The position numbers were made by a program, and so were the translations under genes. From a virus: a stretch of 44,862 bases of DNA. Positions 15,041 to 22,622 of the stretch are shown one piece after another. The notes under the pieces are model-generated. The model searched no databases. It was not told where the DNA came from and saw only the letters and a program-made list of their open reading frames with translations. The DNA lies in the IMG/VR virus record IMGVR_UViG_3300035681_000038, positions 1 through 44,862 of that record; one strand, 5' to 3'. Position 1 is the stretch's first letter; every line of letters begins with the position of its first letter.

Positions 15041-15134
15041 TGGTAGTCCCAGAGGGAATCGAACCCCCGCTCGGCACTAATCAGGTGCGCACAGTTTATA
15101 AGGCTGTCGGTGCTTCCAGTTACACTATGGGACC
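15041..15134 (-). tRNA. Class II tRNA with UAU anticodon (Ile?)
   Basis: 94 nt. Acceptor GGTCCCA/TGGGACT, D arm GTGT-AACTGGAA-GCAC, anticodon arm ACAGC-CTTATAA-ACTGT (31:39 mismatch), T-loop TTCGATT, CCA encoded. A long variable arm (GCAC-CTGATTA-GTGC) normally marks Leu, Ser or Tyr, yet the anticodon reads Ile AUA. Identity is therefore uncertain. Confidence 0.75.
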
Positions 15135-15153
15135 AAATCAACTAACAATGGCT

Positions 15154-15181
15154 AGTATGGATATTTTCTATCAGAAGTCAA
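15154..15181 (-). promoter_or_regulatory. Sigma70-like promoter of the tRNA pair
   Basis: TTGACT (15176-15181), 16-bp spacer, CATACT (15154-15159), ahead of the class II tRNA and tRNA-Met. Confidence 0.5.
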
Positions 15182-15184
15182 TAA

Positions 15185-16177
15185 CTATTTTTCAATTAAG
15201 TTTTGTTTGAATATTTTCCAGCAATTTTCCCAAGTCCAATATGAACCATTCATCGCGACTATATCACGGTTTAGTTTTAGCGATTTGTTGATACAATCTT
15301 CAAGATTATCTCCCATATATCCAGTCAACCCATCTTGAACAATATCTATTGGACCAGAAACGGGATATGCGGCTATTGGCGTGCCTAAACTCATTGCTTC
15401 TATCAAAACTATACCAAATGTGTCTGTTTTGCTGGGAAAACAAAATACATCTGCGTTTATATATTCATTTGCTAAATCTTTTCCGGTTTTGTATCCAAGG
15501 AACTTTACATTTTTATATTTTTTCTCTAAATGTTTTCTATATGGACCATCACCAACCAAGCGAACTTCATATTTGTCTTGTAGAACACACAAGTCATCCA
15601 GATTTTTTTCAAGGGATATTCTGCCAACATATAACACAACAGGAACTTCATTATTTTTTCTTTGAGTTGTTGGCGTCAGCAGATTCTTATCAACTCCTCT
15701 TGTCCATATAACCATCTCAACGTCAAAATTGTTTTTACTCAGTTCATTCATCATTGACTTGGTAGTAACCAATACTCTACCAGAATGTTTATGAAACCAT
15801 CTTACATAAGAATATGTGATACACTTTGGTATTTTATACATTTCATTCACATACTCTGGAAACTTTGTATGATATGAAGTGTTGTATTTGTATTTCTTAC
15901 TATCACAATATAGTTTGGCAAAAAGTCCAAGCGGGCCTTCTGTAGAAATATGAATATAATCTGGATTGTATTCTTCTATCTTTTTTCCTAATCCAAATGG
16001 CAGGCTCATTTTTACTTCCGGATATCTTGGCATACTAAAATGCTTATACATTTCCGGTGAAATAAAGCATACCGTATGTCCATCATTTTCCGCCTGTATC
16101 TTTATATTCTTGTATGTAGTTACAACGCCATTTATTTGCGTGAAAAGATTATCCGTTACTATTAGTATCTTTTTCAT
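15185..16177 (-). CDS. GT4 glycosyltransferase, Agt-like (diacylglycerol glycosyltransferase type), 330 aa
   Basis: GT-B fold glycosyltransferase. The N-terminus shows ILIVTDNLFTQINGVVTTY, then IHISTEGPLGLFAK and YNTSYHTKFPEY. The C-terminal nucleotide-sugar half shows LYVGRISLEKNL, LVGDGPY and the E-x7-E-like FGIVLIEAMSLGTPIAAYP. These blocks match the bacterial family that includes Agt, which glycosylates diacylglycerol to make phosphorus-free glycolipids. It overlaps the PlcP-like phosphoesterase gene by 29 bp, the same pairing as in bacteria that remodel lipids under phosphate limitation. The lipid acceptor is inferred. Confidence 0.82.
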   Translation of the reverse strand: MKKILIVTDNLFTQINGVVTTYKNIKIQAENDGHTVCFISPEMYKHFSMPRYPEVKMSLPFGLGKKIEEYNPDYIHISTEGPLGLFAKLYCDSKKYKYNTSYHTKFPEYVNEMYKIPKCITYSYVRWFHKHSGRVLVTTKSMMNELSKNNFDVEMVIWTRGVDKNLLTPTTQRKNNEVPVVLYVGRISLEKNLDDLCVLQDKYEVRLVGDGPYRKHLEKKYKNVKFLGYKTGKDLANEYINADVFCFPSKTDTFGIVLIEAMSLGTPIAAYPVSGPIDIVQDGLTGYMGDNLEDCINKSLKLNRDIVAMNGSYWTWENCWKIFKQNLIEK

Positions 16178-16916
16178 TGTAGTGTATCAACTCAAATGTT
16201 CCATTGTGATGCTCTACTATGGCGGTCAATGATTCTACCCAATCGCCGCAGTTCATATAATGAACATCATTTATATGTTTCATTTCTGGATGATGTATAT
16301 GACCGCATATTACGCCAACATATCCTTTTCTTTTACAATGATTAGATATATTAGTCTCAAACTTGAATATAAAATCAACGGCCTTTTTGACGCGATGCTT
16401 CAAAAACTTGCTGAAACTCCAATAACCAAATCCAAGTTTATGTCTTATCCAGTTATATTTTGTATTTAGGGCAAGAATAAAATCATAACTTTTGTCTCCA
16501 AGAAAACTAAGCCACGGAGCCAATCTTGTTATACCATCAAATAAATCTCCGTGAACAACAAGATATTTTTCACCATATACACTAATATGTTCTATTTCAT
16601 TACATAACTTGATGTTTCCTACTTCAAGTTCATATGGCAGCATCAATCTGAAAAACTCATCGTGATTGCCAATAACATATACTATTTTGGTATCATTACG
16701 ATGTAGTTTCAACAATCTTCTGATTACTTCAGAATGGCTGTTTTTCCATTTTGACCTGTTTTGTTGAAACTTCCAACCATCTATGACATCACCGACGAGA
16801 TAAAGAGTCTCGCAACTGTTACATTTTAGAAAATTTTCTACCTCTTTCGCCTTGCTATTTTTAGAACCGAGATGTAGGTCGGATATAAAAATAGAGCGAT
16901 ATTTAGGTAGTTTCAT
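16149..16916 (-). CDS. PlcP-like metallophosphoesterase (LpxH-related), 255 aa
   Basis: Calcineurin-like motifs: FISDLHLGS, LVGDVIDGWKF, VIGNHDEFFR, VVHGDLFD and GVICGHIHHPE. Blocks YDFILALNTKYN, YWSFSKFLKHRVKKAVDFI and YMNCGDWVESLTA are those of the group first called UDP-2,3-diacylglucosamine diphosphatase and later shown, as PlcP, to release head groups from phospholipids. Length fits. Stop-start contact with the 83-aa gene upstream and a 29-bp overlap with the Agt-like gene downstream indicate one operon. Lipid A phosphatase activity is the alternative. Confidence 0.85.
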   Translation of the reverse strand: MKLPKYRSIFISDLHLGSKNSKAKEVENFLKCNSCETLYLVGDVIDGWKFQQNRSKWKNSHSEVIRRLLKLHRNDTKIVYVIGNHDEFFRLMLPYELEVGNIKLCNEIEHISVYGEKYLVVHGDLFDGITRLAPWLSFLGDKSYDFILALNTKYNWIRHKLGFGYWSFSKFLKHRVKKAVDFIFKFETNISNHCKRKGYVGVICGHIHHPEMKHINDVHYMNCGDWVESLTAIVEHHNGTFELIHYNEKDTNSNG

Positions 16917-17168
16917 TTAGTCCGCTTTATCTCCAAACATGAACTTGTTGGCAATAACATCTATGTTATGAAATGCTATGCTAACCTTATCTATAATCCA
17001 AGGATCTAACTTTACAGTTTCACTTGCCATAATCTCTTTTATACGCTTACACTTTTCTTCTATGGCAGTTAGTTGATATTCAATCATATCCTGCTGGCGT
17101 TCTGGATTTAATGTTACCATTTCATCCATTACTTCTTTGATAAGGTCTTTGAGTTCTGATTTTTTCAT
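16917..17168 (-). CDS. Small helical phage protein, 83 aa
   Basis: Starts MKKSELKDLIKEVMDEM, a pattern common at the N-termini of short phage proteins. The rest is predicted helical with no membrane span. The ATG at 17168 is preferred to the longer frame with a hydrophobic leader. Its TAA abuts the ATG of the PlcP-like gene, so it is the first gene of that operon. Function unknown. Confidence 0.75.
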   Translation of the reverse strand: MKKSELKDLIKEVMDEMVTLNPERQQDMIEYQLTAIEEKCKRIKEIMASETVKLDPWIIDKVSIAFHNIDVIANKFMFGDKAD

Positions 17169-17196
17169 ATAATAATAAATATATACACATAAACAA

Positions 17197-17220
17197 AAAC
17201 CCAGCATTTACGCTGGGTTT
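17197..17220 (-). terminator. Intrinsic terminator after the TPS-domain gene
   Basis: AAACCCAGC/GCTGGGTTT 9-bp stem with a 6-nt loop and T-rich tail on the minus strand. Confidence 0.9.
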
Positions 17221-17246
17221 TCGTGAGTTGATATATATTAACTATA

Positions 17247-19211
17247 TCAAGGCTTTGGAGGCAGGAATGTGCCTGTACCAGCATTGACTGGATATACTCC
17301 ACTCAAGTTGGTAGCAAAACTCAATGCACTCAAATCTGTTACTCCCTTGGCATTGAACGTAAGTGCCGAGGTCTTTAGCAGATTGGATAGTGTAATATTT
17401 CCGCCAGCAGTTAGTGTTAGAGCACCAACCAACGAGTTTGTAGAAGCGGCAGAAGTATTGAAAATATCTCCACCACTTACAACGCTGGTAGTTCCACCGT
17501 TCAATGAACCAATGTTTGTACTATTGAGTTCATTTAGGTTGATTGCTCCAGTGCCAGCAGCGACTGACACCAATCCAAAGTTGTTGTTTGGTTGAGTCAG
17601 GCTAACTTCAGCATTATTGGTATTGACGACCAAGTTTCCACGAACATCCATAGAAGTTGTAGGAACTTGAGTAACTGCTGCTCCAGCAATACCTGTGGTA
17701 GAAACGGTAAGGTTTCCGCCAACATTAGTCGTACCAAGCGAAGTAGCACGAGCCTGTGTCAGTACCGCATCAGTTGTAGCAGTTAGTGTAACATTTCCGA
17801 GGTTGTTTAGACCGGCGGGATCGTTAAGATTTACATTTGTCGCAGTAAGATTGCTTGCGCCAGCAGTAACGCGGCTAGTAGCGAGCAATTGCACAATGTC
17901 ATTCTTACTTGTGGCAACCAGATTGCCAGTTACAGCAACACGGTTTAGGTTGAGTGTAGCGTCCTCAACGATAGTAGCATTACCACGAACATCAAGGCTT
18001 ACTGGACCAAAACTATGCTTTGCACGAGCAATATTGACATCACCAGTTGTAACAAATGATGTCGGACCGTACACGAACTGCTTTTCTGCTGTATCAACTA
18101 CAGTAGGAGCGGTAAATGTAGTATTACCAGAACTTCCCAAGGCAACGCCAGTCAAGGCGATGCGGGACAGTGCCGTTACAGTTGTATCACCAGTTCCGCT
18201 GTTAGTAACATTGGCAAGAGTAACCGCACCACCACCAAGAGTGATGTTGCCAGCCGCCATTACATTATAGTTTGTAGAAGCGGCGGTACTTGCAGCAACA
18301 ATGTTATTGCCACTAACCGTAACATTTGTGCTGGTCAAGCGTGGAAGCGAAACATCCTTACCAGAGACAGTCAGGTTTGTTACGTTGAGCGTACCAGTAC
18401 CTTGTGTGACAGCACCAGCGGTCAAAGCGCCAGTAGCATTGATGGTGATATTTCCAGTAGAAGTAATAAAGCCGTTAGGAGCAATGATTACATTTCCGCC
18501 GGAAGTATTGATGTCGGTCTTGCCATTTAGCACAGCAGGAGCAGCAAAACTGGAACCCAGAACGGCATTACCGCCGTATGTATTGACTACAAGATTTCCA
18601 GTAACAATGGCACCTCCAATGTTTGTGTTACGAGAAGCAATGGTAATGTTCTCCGAAACTGCCTGCAACACCGCGCCATCAGTAACGGTTACTCCATTTG
18701 TGAGAACGCTCGTGGGCAGGTTGTCTTGGCTGGGCAACTTTGCGTTGGTATTCCAGTATCCAAGAGAAACAGTAGGATCGTCAACGGTGCTGACGTATAA
18801 TCCAGCAACATTGATGGTGCTAGTACCACCGATAAGTACGCCGTTTGGATTTAGAATGAACACTCGTCCATTCGACTCGATGGCACCGTTGATGGTGCTG
18901 GCTGCTCCACCGGAGACGATATTCAGCACAGACGAGTTGGTTGCAGGCAATGTGTATTCAATGCGCTGACCGGCGTCAATCGTGTTCGTTCCACTGCCAA
19001 AAGCCTGCCAGTTAAGCACAGCCTTGTTTGGTGCAGAAATGCTCAGTGTGTTTGCAGTTCCATTTACTAAAACACCCGCTGTCGTTTGTAGATTGGTGGC
19101 GTCGATGCTCGGAAGAGCAAAGACATGCGCCACGGCGAATACAAACACCATCAACGAAGACAATGTCTTCGTCCACAGCGAGTTATTATGTGTATTTTTA
19201 TTGTATTTCAT
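17247..19211 (-). CDS. Haemagglutinin-type (TPS domain) secreted beta-helix protein, 654 aa
   Basis: A long signal peptide (to about residue 33, ending VFA) is followed by the two-partner-secretion/filamentous haemagglutinin N-terminal domain: NWQAFGSGTNTIDAGQRIEY, GRVFILNPNGVLIGG and INVAGLYVST. The rest is repeats of the form (N)(I/L)TV(S/T)xxG, typical of a right-handed beta-helix. Bacterial homologues are surface adhesins exported by a TpsB barrel. No partner gene is in the window. The gene is visibly richer in G and C than its neighbours, which suggests recent acquisition. It has its own promoter and terminator. Confidence 0.85.
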   Translation of the reverse strand: MKYNKNTHNNSLWTKTLSSLMVFVFAVAHVFALPSIDATNLQTTAGVLVNGTANTLSISAPNKAVLNWQAFGSGTNTIDAGQRIEYTLPATNSSVLNIVSGGAASTINGAIESNGRVFILNPNGVLIGGTSTINVAGLYVSTVDDPTVSLGYWNTNAKLPSQDNLPTSVLTNGVTVTDGAVLQAVSENITIASRNTNIGGAIVTGNLVVNTYGGNAVLGSSFAAPAVLNGKTDINTSGGNVIIAPNGFITSTGNITINATGALTAGAVTQGTGTLNVTNLTVSGKDVSLPRLTSTNVTVSGNNIVAASTAASTNYNVMAAGNITLGGGAVTLANVTNSGTGDTTVTALSRIALTGVALGSSGNTTFTAPTVVDTAEKQFVYGPTSFVTTGDVNIARAKHSFGPVSLDVRGNATIVEDATLNLNRVAVTGNLVATSKNDIVQLLATSRVTAGASNLTATNVNLNDPAGLNNLGNVTLTATTDAVLTQARATSLGTTNVGGNLTVSTTGIAGAAVTQVPTTSMDVRGNLVVNTNNAEVSLTQPNNNFGLVSVAAGTGAINLNELNSTNIGSLNGGTTSVVSGGDIFNTSAASTNSLVGALTLTAGGNITLSNLLKTSALTFNAKGVTDLSALSFATNLSGVYPVNAGTGTFLPPKP

Positions 19212-19263
19212 ATGTATTTTGTTTTTTATTATGCAGTTGTTTAACTGATAGTAAGAGCCAATA

Positions 19264-19291
19264 AATATACACGTATATACGACCGCGTCAA
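19264..19291 (-). promoter_or_regulatory. Sigma70-like promoter of the TPS-domain gene
   Basis: TTGACG (19286-19291), 16-bp spacer, TATATT (19264-19269); leader about 45 nt. Confidence 0.6.
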
Positions 19292-19346
19292 GTAAAAACT
19301 TCTTATATATATTTTTATATATACGATTTGATATATATTATCACTT

Positions 19347-19772
19347 ATGTACACATATAAATGCCGCATCAACAAAGTTTTAGACGGTGACACCGTTGAA
19401 ATAGATTTGGACTTGGGTTTCAATACAACCCTAGCTAACCAAAAAGTAAGATTGCTTGGTATAGACGCACCAGAATCTCGTACAACAAACAAAGAAGAAA
19501 AAGTGCGTGGTGCTCTTTCTAAAAAGAAACTACAAGAAAAACTACCTGTAGGTTGTTCTGTAAAGATTATTACTCACAAGAATGATAATAACGACGACAA
19601 GTTTGGCCGCATACTTGGCGAGTTTATTCTTGATGATGGCACCAATCTAAACAAGTGGATGATAGAGAATAACTATGCTGTACCTTATCTTGGCGAAAAT
19701 AAGGAACTGGTGCAAGAAGCACATCAAATCAATAAGAAGAAACTTATTGAGCGTGGCGAGTTGACTGCTTAA
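19347..19772 (+). CDS. Staphylococcal nuclease-like (SNase/thermonuclease) protein, 141 aa
   Basis: SNase fold: CRINKVLDGDTVEIDLDLGF (catalytic D in DGDT), VRLLGIDAPESR (Arg and D of the active site), later DDKFGRILGEFIL and NNYAVPYLGENKELVQEA. Calcium-dependent cleavage of DNA or RNA is typical of the family. There is no signal peptide, so it acts in the cytoplasm, perhaps in host DNA breakdown. It is one of few plus-strand genes, and its last 4 bp overlap the convergent beta-helix gene. Confidence 0.88.
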   Translation: MYTYKCRINKVLDGDTVEIDLDLGFNTTLANQKVRLLGIDAPESRTTNKEEKVRGALSKKKLQEKLPVGCSVKIITHKNDNNDDKFGRILGEFILDDGTNLNKWMIENNYAVPYLGENKELVQEAHQINKKKLIERGELTA

Positions 19773-20449
19773 TTGTCCAACTCTCTTGGGTCAAATACAT
19801 TCCAGCCATCTGGCTTTCTTGTATCGCCAAACTTACGATTATACATCCAATATAGTTTGGTGATTATTTCTGGCCATACAAACACTTTTGCGTTTGTGCC
19901 AATCAAATTTAGTGTATTCTTATCAAAATATCTGCCACGAATAATGATTGGACCGCCATCTTTGTTTTTACAGTTGATAAAAGTAAATCTGCGTGTCTTT
20001 GGACGATCTTGCTGGTCATAGATGCTATAATCACCAAGTAGTATGTCATTGAATACACAACTACTAAAAGTAACATCGTGTACGCCGCCTTTTATACCAA
20101 TATCACACACTTCATTTAGAGCATATGGCGATTTGATTGTTTGACGCACGCCATCATTTATAAATGTGCAATCTGTAAAAGCAACATTGCCGCCACGAAC
20201 CATATCAAATGCTCGTGCAGTTCCATTTTTGAATATACAGTACTTATATTCAAGACCAAAAGTTAGTGATGCTTTACCACCCCATCTAGTGTCTTGACCA
20301 TCTATAGTACAGTTATTTACAGCACTATCATCATTTTGACTAAAGCAGAAAACAGATAGTCCATCGGTTCTGTTGTCTGGTGTGTTTGGGTTGAACGTGT
20401 TTGATTTATCAAACGTTTGATTTTCTATTACGATATTTGTTGTAGCCAT
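19769..20449 (-). CDS. Right-handed beta-helix (pectin-lyase-like fold) protein, 226 aa
   Basis: The repeating pattern of short strands with N, C and F ladders (VNNCTIDGQ, YKYCIFKNG, FTDCTFINDG, FSSCVFND, FTFINCKN) is that of a parallel beta-helix. There is no signal peptide. In phages such proteins are fibres or tailspikes that bind or cut polysaccharide; no catalytic residues can be assigned here. It precedes the unrelated convergent SNase gene. Confidence 0.7.
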   Translation of the reverse strand: MATTNIVIENQTFDKSNTFNPNTPDNRTDGLSVFCFSQNDDSAVNNCTIDGQDTRWGGKASLTFGLEYKYCIFKNGTARAFDMVRGGNVAFTDCTFINDGVRQTIKSPYALNEVCDIGIKGGVHDVTFSSCVFNDILLGDYSIYDQQDRPKTRRFTFINCKNKDGGPIIIRGRYFDKNTLNLIGTNAKVFVWPEIITKLYWMYNRKFGDTRKPDGWNVFDPRELDN

Positions 20450-20490
20450 AATGGCTATAAATATCGTTTTTGAGGAAAAATTTACACGGC

Positions 20491-20742
20491 TTAGTTTGTA
20501 GGCGTGCTACTCGGTGTTACGGTAGGGGTAACCGTTGGAATTAATGTGTCACGCTCTGCTTTTCTTACGTTTACTATAAATAAATCTCTGACTTGAGTCA
20601 TTATTAATCCAGCCGCAGTTGCTAATGGATATACATAAGTTGATCTATTTTCTTGGGTATTTTCATAACCTCCAAGCTTATCCAACAAGTGACTCATATT
20701 CCATGAAGATGATACTGCTGATATAAATTCTTGTGGTGTCAT
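20491..20742 (-). CDS. Small virion-like protein with Thr/Pro tail, 83 aa
   Basis: A folded N-terminal part (about 1-65) is followed by the tail TLIPTVTPTVTPSSTPTN. The same kind of TPT repeat, much longer, ends the protein at 41689-42474. Such tails may be linkers or O-glycosylation sites. It lies 42 bp upstream of the beta-helix gene. Function unknown. Confidence 0.6.
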   Translation of the reverse strand: MTPQEFISAVSSSWNMSHLLDKLGGYENTQENRSTYVYPLATAAGLIMTQVRDLFIVNVRKAERDTLIPTVTPTVTPSSTPTN

Positions 20743-20795
20743 AATGTATATAAATATAATGAATATTATATAAATACGTTTTTATTATATAAAAT

Positions 20796-20885
20796 TGGCG
20801 GAAGAGGTGAGATTCGAACTCACGGTGACATTACTGCCACGACGGTTTTCAAGACCGTTGCCTTAAACCACTCAGCCACTCTTCC
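20796..20885 (-). tRNA. tRNA-Ser (UGA)
   Basis: Acceptor GGAAGAG/CTCTTCC, anticodon arm ACGGT-CTTGAAA-ACCGT, long variable arm, T-loop TTCGAAT, discriminator G and CCA encoded. Confidence 0.95.
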
Positions 20886-20896
20886 ATAAAATATTT

Positions 20897-20988
20897 TGGC
20901 GGTGAGTATAGGATTTGAACCTATGGTAGAATTTTACTCCTACAACGCTTTAGCAAAGCGCCGCTATAGACCACTCAGCCAACTCACC
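20897..20988 (-). tRNA. tRNA-Ser (GCU)
   Basis: Acceptor GGTGAGT/ACTCACC, anticodon arm GCGCT-TTGCTAA-AGCGT, long variable arm, T-loop TTCAAAT, discriminator G and CCA encoded. Confidence 0.95.
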
Positions 20989-20998
20989 ATATAACAAA

Positions 20999-21025
20999 AG
21001 AACCCTACGATATAAGTAGGGTTCT
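20999..21025 (-). terminator. Intrinsic terminator after the 128-aa membrane protein gene
   Basis: Perfect 10-bp stem AGAACCCTAC/GTAGGGTTCT, 7-nt loop, TTTTGTT downstream on the minus strand. A TTGACA box just upstream may start the Ser tRNA transcript. Confidence 0.85.
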
Positions 21026-21050
21026 GTCAAGATTATAAATTTATTATATC

Positions 21051-21437
21051 TTATTTAGAAATGCTTACTTCTGGAGCATCTAATGGTGTAGGTGCGGTTG
21101 TATAGCCAGGCTTTTTTGTTTCTCTTGCTCTACAACAATCGGCACATTTACAGGTAGTTGAACTGCCGCCGCCAACAAAAAATCCATATTCATGTTTTTC
21201 TGTGTTGGCAAATATACCAAACTCTTTTCTGCCACCAAGCAACAACAATCCGCATAGCAAAATAACAAGCAGTAGTATTACCACAGGAGTAATCTTTGTT
21301 TTGCATTTGCCTGTGCAGCAATCTGGTTCGGATACAAACAATGATACAATAAATGCCCATATTGCCAAAATAGCATTACGAACTGCACGAACAACACTAC
21401 CAATCAATCCTAGTATATAGTTTATTATAGTTTTCAT
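21051..21437 (-). CDS. Membrane protein with cysteine clusters, 128 aa
   Basis: Two or three hydrophobic stretches are visible: about 7-35, and PVVILLLVILLCGLLLLGG at about 51-69. Two Cys clusters flank the second span (CCTGKC and CKCADCC), which could bind a metal. The Pro/Thr-rich C-terminus ends EVSISK. No family recognised. It is followed by a strong terminator. Confidence 0.7.
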   Translation of the reverse strand: MKTIINYILGLIGSVVRAVRNAILAIWAFIVSLFVSEPDCCTGKCKTKITPVVILLLVILLCGLLLLGGRKEFGIFANTEKHEYGFFVGGGSSTTCKCADCCRARETKKPGYTTAPTPLDAPEVSISK

Positions 21438-21479
21438 ATGTGTAAAAAGTTATATAATATATAAATATGGATATAAAAA

Positions 21480-21647
21480 CTATTTATCTAGCCTTGTGTA
21501 TCTAGAATATACAGACTCTAGTACAGAGTTCTGTTTCAAGAACTTATCTGCCATCTTGGAAATTTTTTTATGACATACTCCGTCATAAAATGCGTCAGAT
21601 ATTTCTTTCGCAGTTATTGGCTTTATAGACTTTTTCTTTTTTGGCAT
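21480..21647 (-). CDS. Small basic protein, 55 aa
   Basis: Opens MPKKKKSIKPITAKEISDA and continues as a lysine-rich, mostly helical protein ending YTRLDK. It fills an otherwise empty gap between tRNA-Pro and the 128-aa gene and begins in the same way as other small phage proteins. No Shine-Dalgarno sequence is visible; AT-rich leader. Confidence 0.6.
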   Translation of the reverse strand: MPKKKKSIKPITAKEISDAFYDGVCHKKISKMADKFLKQNSVLESVYSRYTRLDK

Positions 21648-21698
21648 ATGTTTATTTGTATATATTACATATTGCAGATATTATGCCAATTATAAAAA

Positions 21699-21776
21699 TG
21701 GTACAGGTGGTGAGATTTGAACTCACAATCTTTCCGCCCCAAACGGAACGCGATAACCAGATTACGCTACACCTGT
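21699..21776 (-). tRNA. tRNA-Pro (UGG)
   Basis: Acceptor ACAGGTG/CACCTGT, anticodon arm TTCCG-TTTGGGG-CGGAA, T-loop TTCAAAT, CCA encoded. Confidence 0.94.
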
Positions 21777-21780
21777 ATAA

Positions 21781-21820
21781 GTGGTGTAATCAAATACACT
21801 AGTTATATCTATTACACCAC
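21781..21820 (-). terminator. Hairpin between the 76-aa gene and tRNA-Pro
   Basis: Perfect 10-bp stem GTGGTGTAAT/ATTACACCAC with a 20-nt loop. No T-run follows and tRNA-Pro starts 4 nt later, so it may protect or separate the mRNA 3' end from the tRNA rather than stop transcription. Confidence 0.5.
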
Positions 21821-21830
21821 GATATAACTA

Positions 21831-22061
21831 TTACTTACTCTCTACAAATCGATAGAGTTTTTCAGCAATTTGCATTGCTTCCTCTACGCGATTGTCTGGT
21901 GCAATCGGTAATGCTCCCTTGTTGGTTTTTTCAGCCTCGTATCGCAGCGCTTCTTGAGAGAAGTGATAACGACCATCAGCCATTTCAAGTGCCTTGTTAA
22001 GCACTTCCCAACGGATTTCATAACCGCTTTTACCTGTCTTTTGTGTATTCGACTTATTCAT
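21831..22061 (-). CDS. Small conserved T4-like phage protein, 76 aa
   Basis: Contains SGYEIRWEVLNKALEMADGRYHFSQEALRYEAEK (seen as two parts: SGYEIRWEVLNKALEMADG and the following helix). The GYEIR start and helical layout recall short conserved proteins of marine T4-like phages near tail or regulatory genes. No membrane span. Its promoter lies about 50 bp upstream. Confidence 0.75.
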   Translation of the reverse strand: MNKSNTQKTGKSGYEIRWEVLNKALEMADGRYHFSQEALRYEAEKTNKGALPIAPDNRVEEAMQIAEKLYRFVESK

Positions 22062-22109
22062 TGTGTGTGTATGAAATGATTTGCGTTATTGCATCTCATT
22101 TCACCGCAC

Positions 22110-22137
22110 ATATTGAAGTAAAAATCTATTTTGTCAA
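22110..22137 (-). promoter_or_regulatory. Weak sigma70-like promoter
   Basis: TTGACA (22132-22137), 16-bp spacer, CAATAT (22110-22115), ahead of the 76-aa protein gene; leader about 40 nt. Confidence 0.4.
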
Positions 22138-22144
22138 GTATATA

Positions 22145-22462
22145 AAAAAGACTTGTCGTTAGTATCGTATGCGACGCCACGAAGGGACTGCCCTAGTTAT
22201 GTGTGAAAATATTGGGAGGAATAATGATTACCTCCATTCCAACTCCGATATTTCAGTTATTCAGTCAGATGATACCGTCGCATCATAATGGTTCGCAATG
22301 TCATATGTTATTCTACATACAAACCATACCTCTGGTAGCTTCGGTTGGCCAACCTAGGCTTCAGCATAGTACCTTACTTACTACTCGGAGCAGAAACTTA
22401 CCTATACTCTTCGTATAGATAATGCGTTAGTCCCATTTGATAAGACTTTTTCCGCCACAAAA
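22145..22462 (-). ncRNA. Unassigned structured RNA downstream of tRNA-Ala
   Basis: About 300 nt with no plausible gene. Long-range pairs on the minus strand include GGGACT (22429-22434) with AGTCCC (22184-22189) and ATGCGACG (22277-22284) with CGTCGCAT (22169-22176). Local hairpins include CTATAC/GTATAG (22402-22418) and GGAGG/CCTCC (22214-22234). The 3' end runs into TTTTTTATAT. It shares the transcript of tRNA-Ala and its boxA. No known class recognised. Confidence 0.5.
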
Positions 22463-22463
22463 A

Positions 22464-22539
22464 TGGTGGACCCAACAGGGTTCGAACCTGCGACCTTCTG
22501 CTTGCAAAGCAGCTTCTCTACCAACTGAGATATGAGCCC
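22464..22539 (-). tRNA. tRNA-Ala (UGC)
   Basis: Acceptor GGGCTCA/TGGGTCC with two wobbles (3:70 and 5:68), D arm with AGTTGGTA, anticodon loop TTTGCAA, T-loop TTCGAAC, CCA encoded. First gene of a transcript that continues into the structured RNA. Confidence 0.94.
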
Positions 22540-22544
22540 ATTAT

Positions 22545-22555
22545 TTGAAAGAACG
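22545..22555 (-). promoter_or_regulatory. boxA-like antitermination element
   Basis: CGTTCTTTCAA at the predicted start of the tRNA-Ala/structured RNA transcript. Confidence 0.5.
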
Positions 22556-22561
22556 AGAATA

Positions 22562-22589
22562 ACTATGTACTAGTTTAATAGAAAGTCAA
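22562..22589 (-). promoter_or_regulatory. Sigma70-like promoter of tRNA-Ala unit
   Basis: TTGACT (22584-22589), 16-bp spacer, CATAGT (22562-22567); predicted start about 22555, at the boxA-like element. Confidence 0.55.
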
Positions 22590-22622
22590 CAACATTCTAT
22601 CATTTTATATATATTTATAATT

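Noticed and set aside
17269-19248. Long plus-strand ORFs opposite the 654-aa TPS-domain gene
   Set aside because: They are antisense shadows of the repeat-rich coding strand, with no start signals; the minus frame has a signal peptide and a recognised domain.
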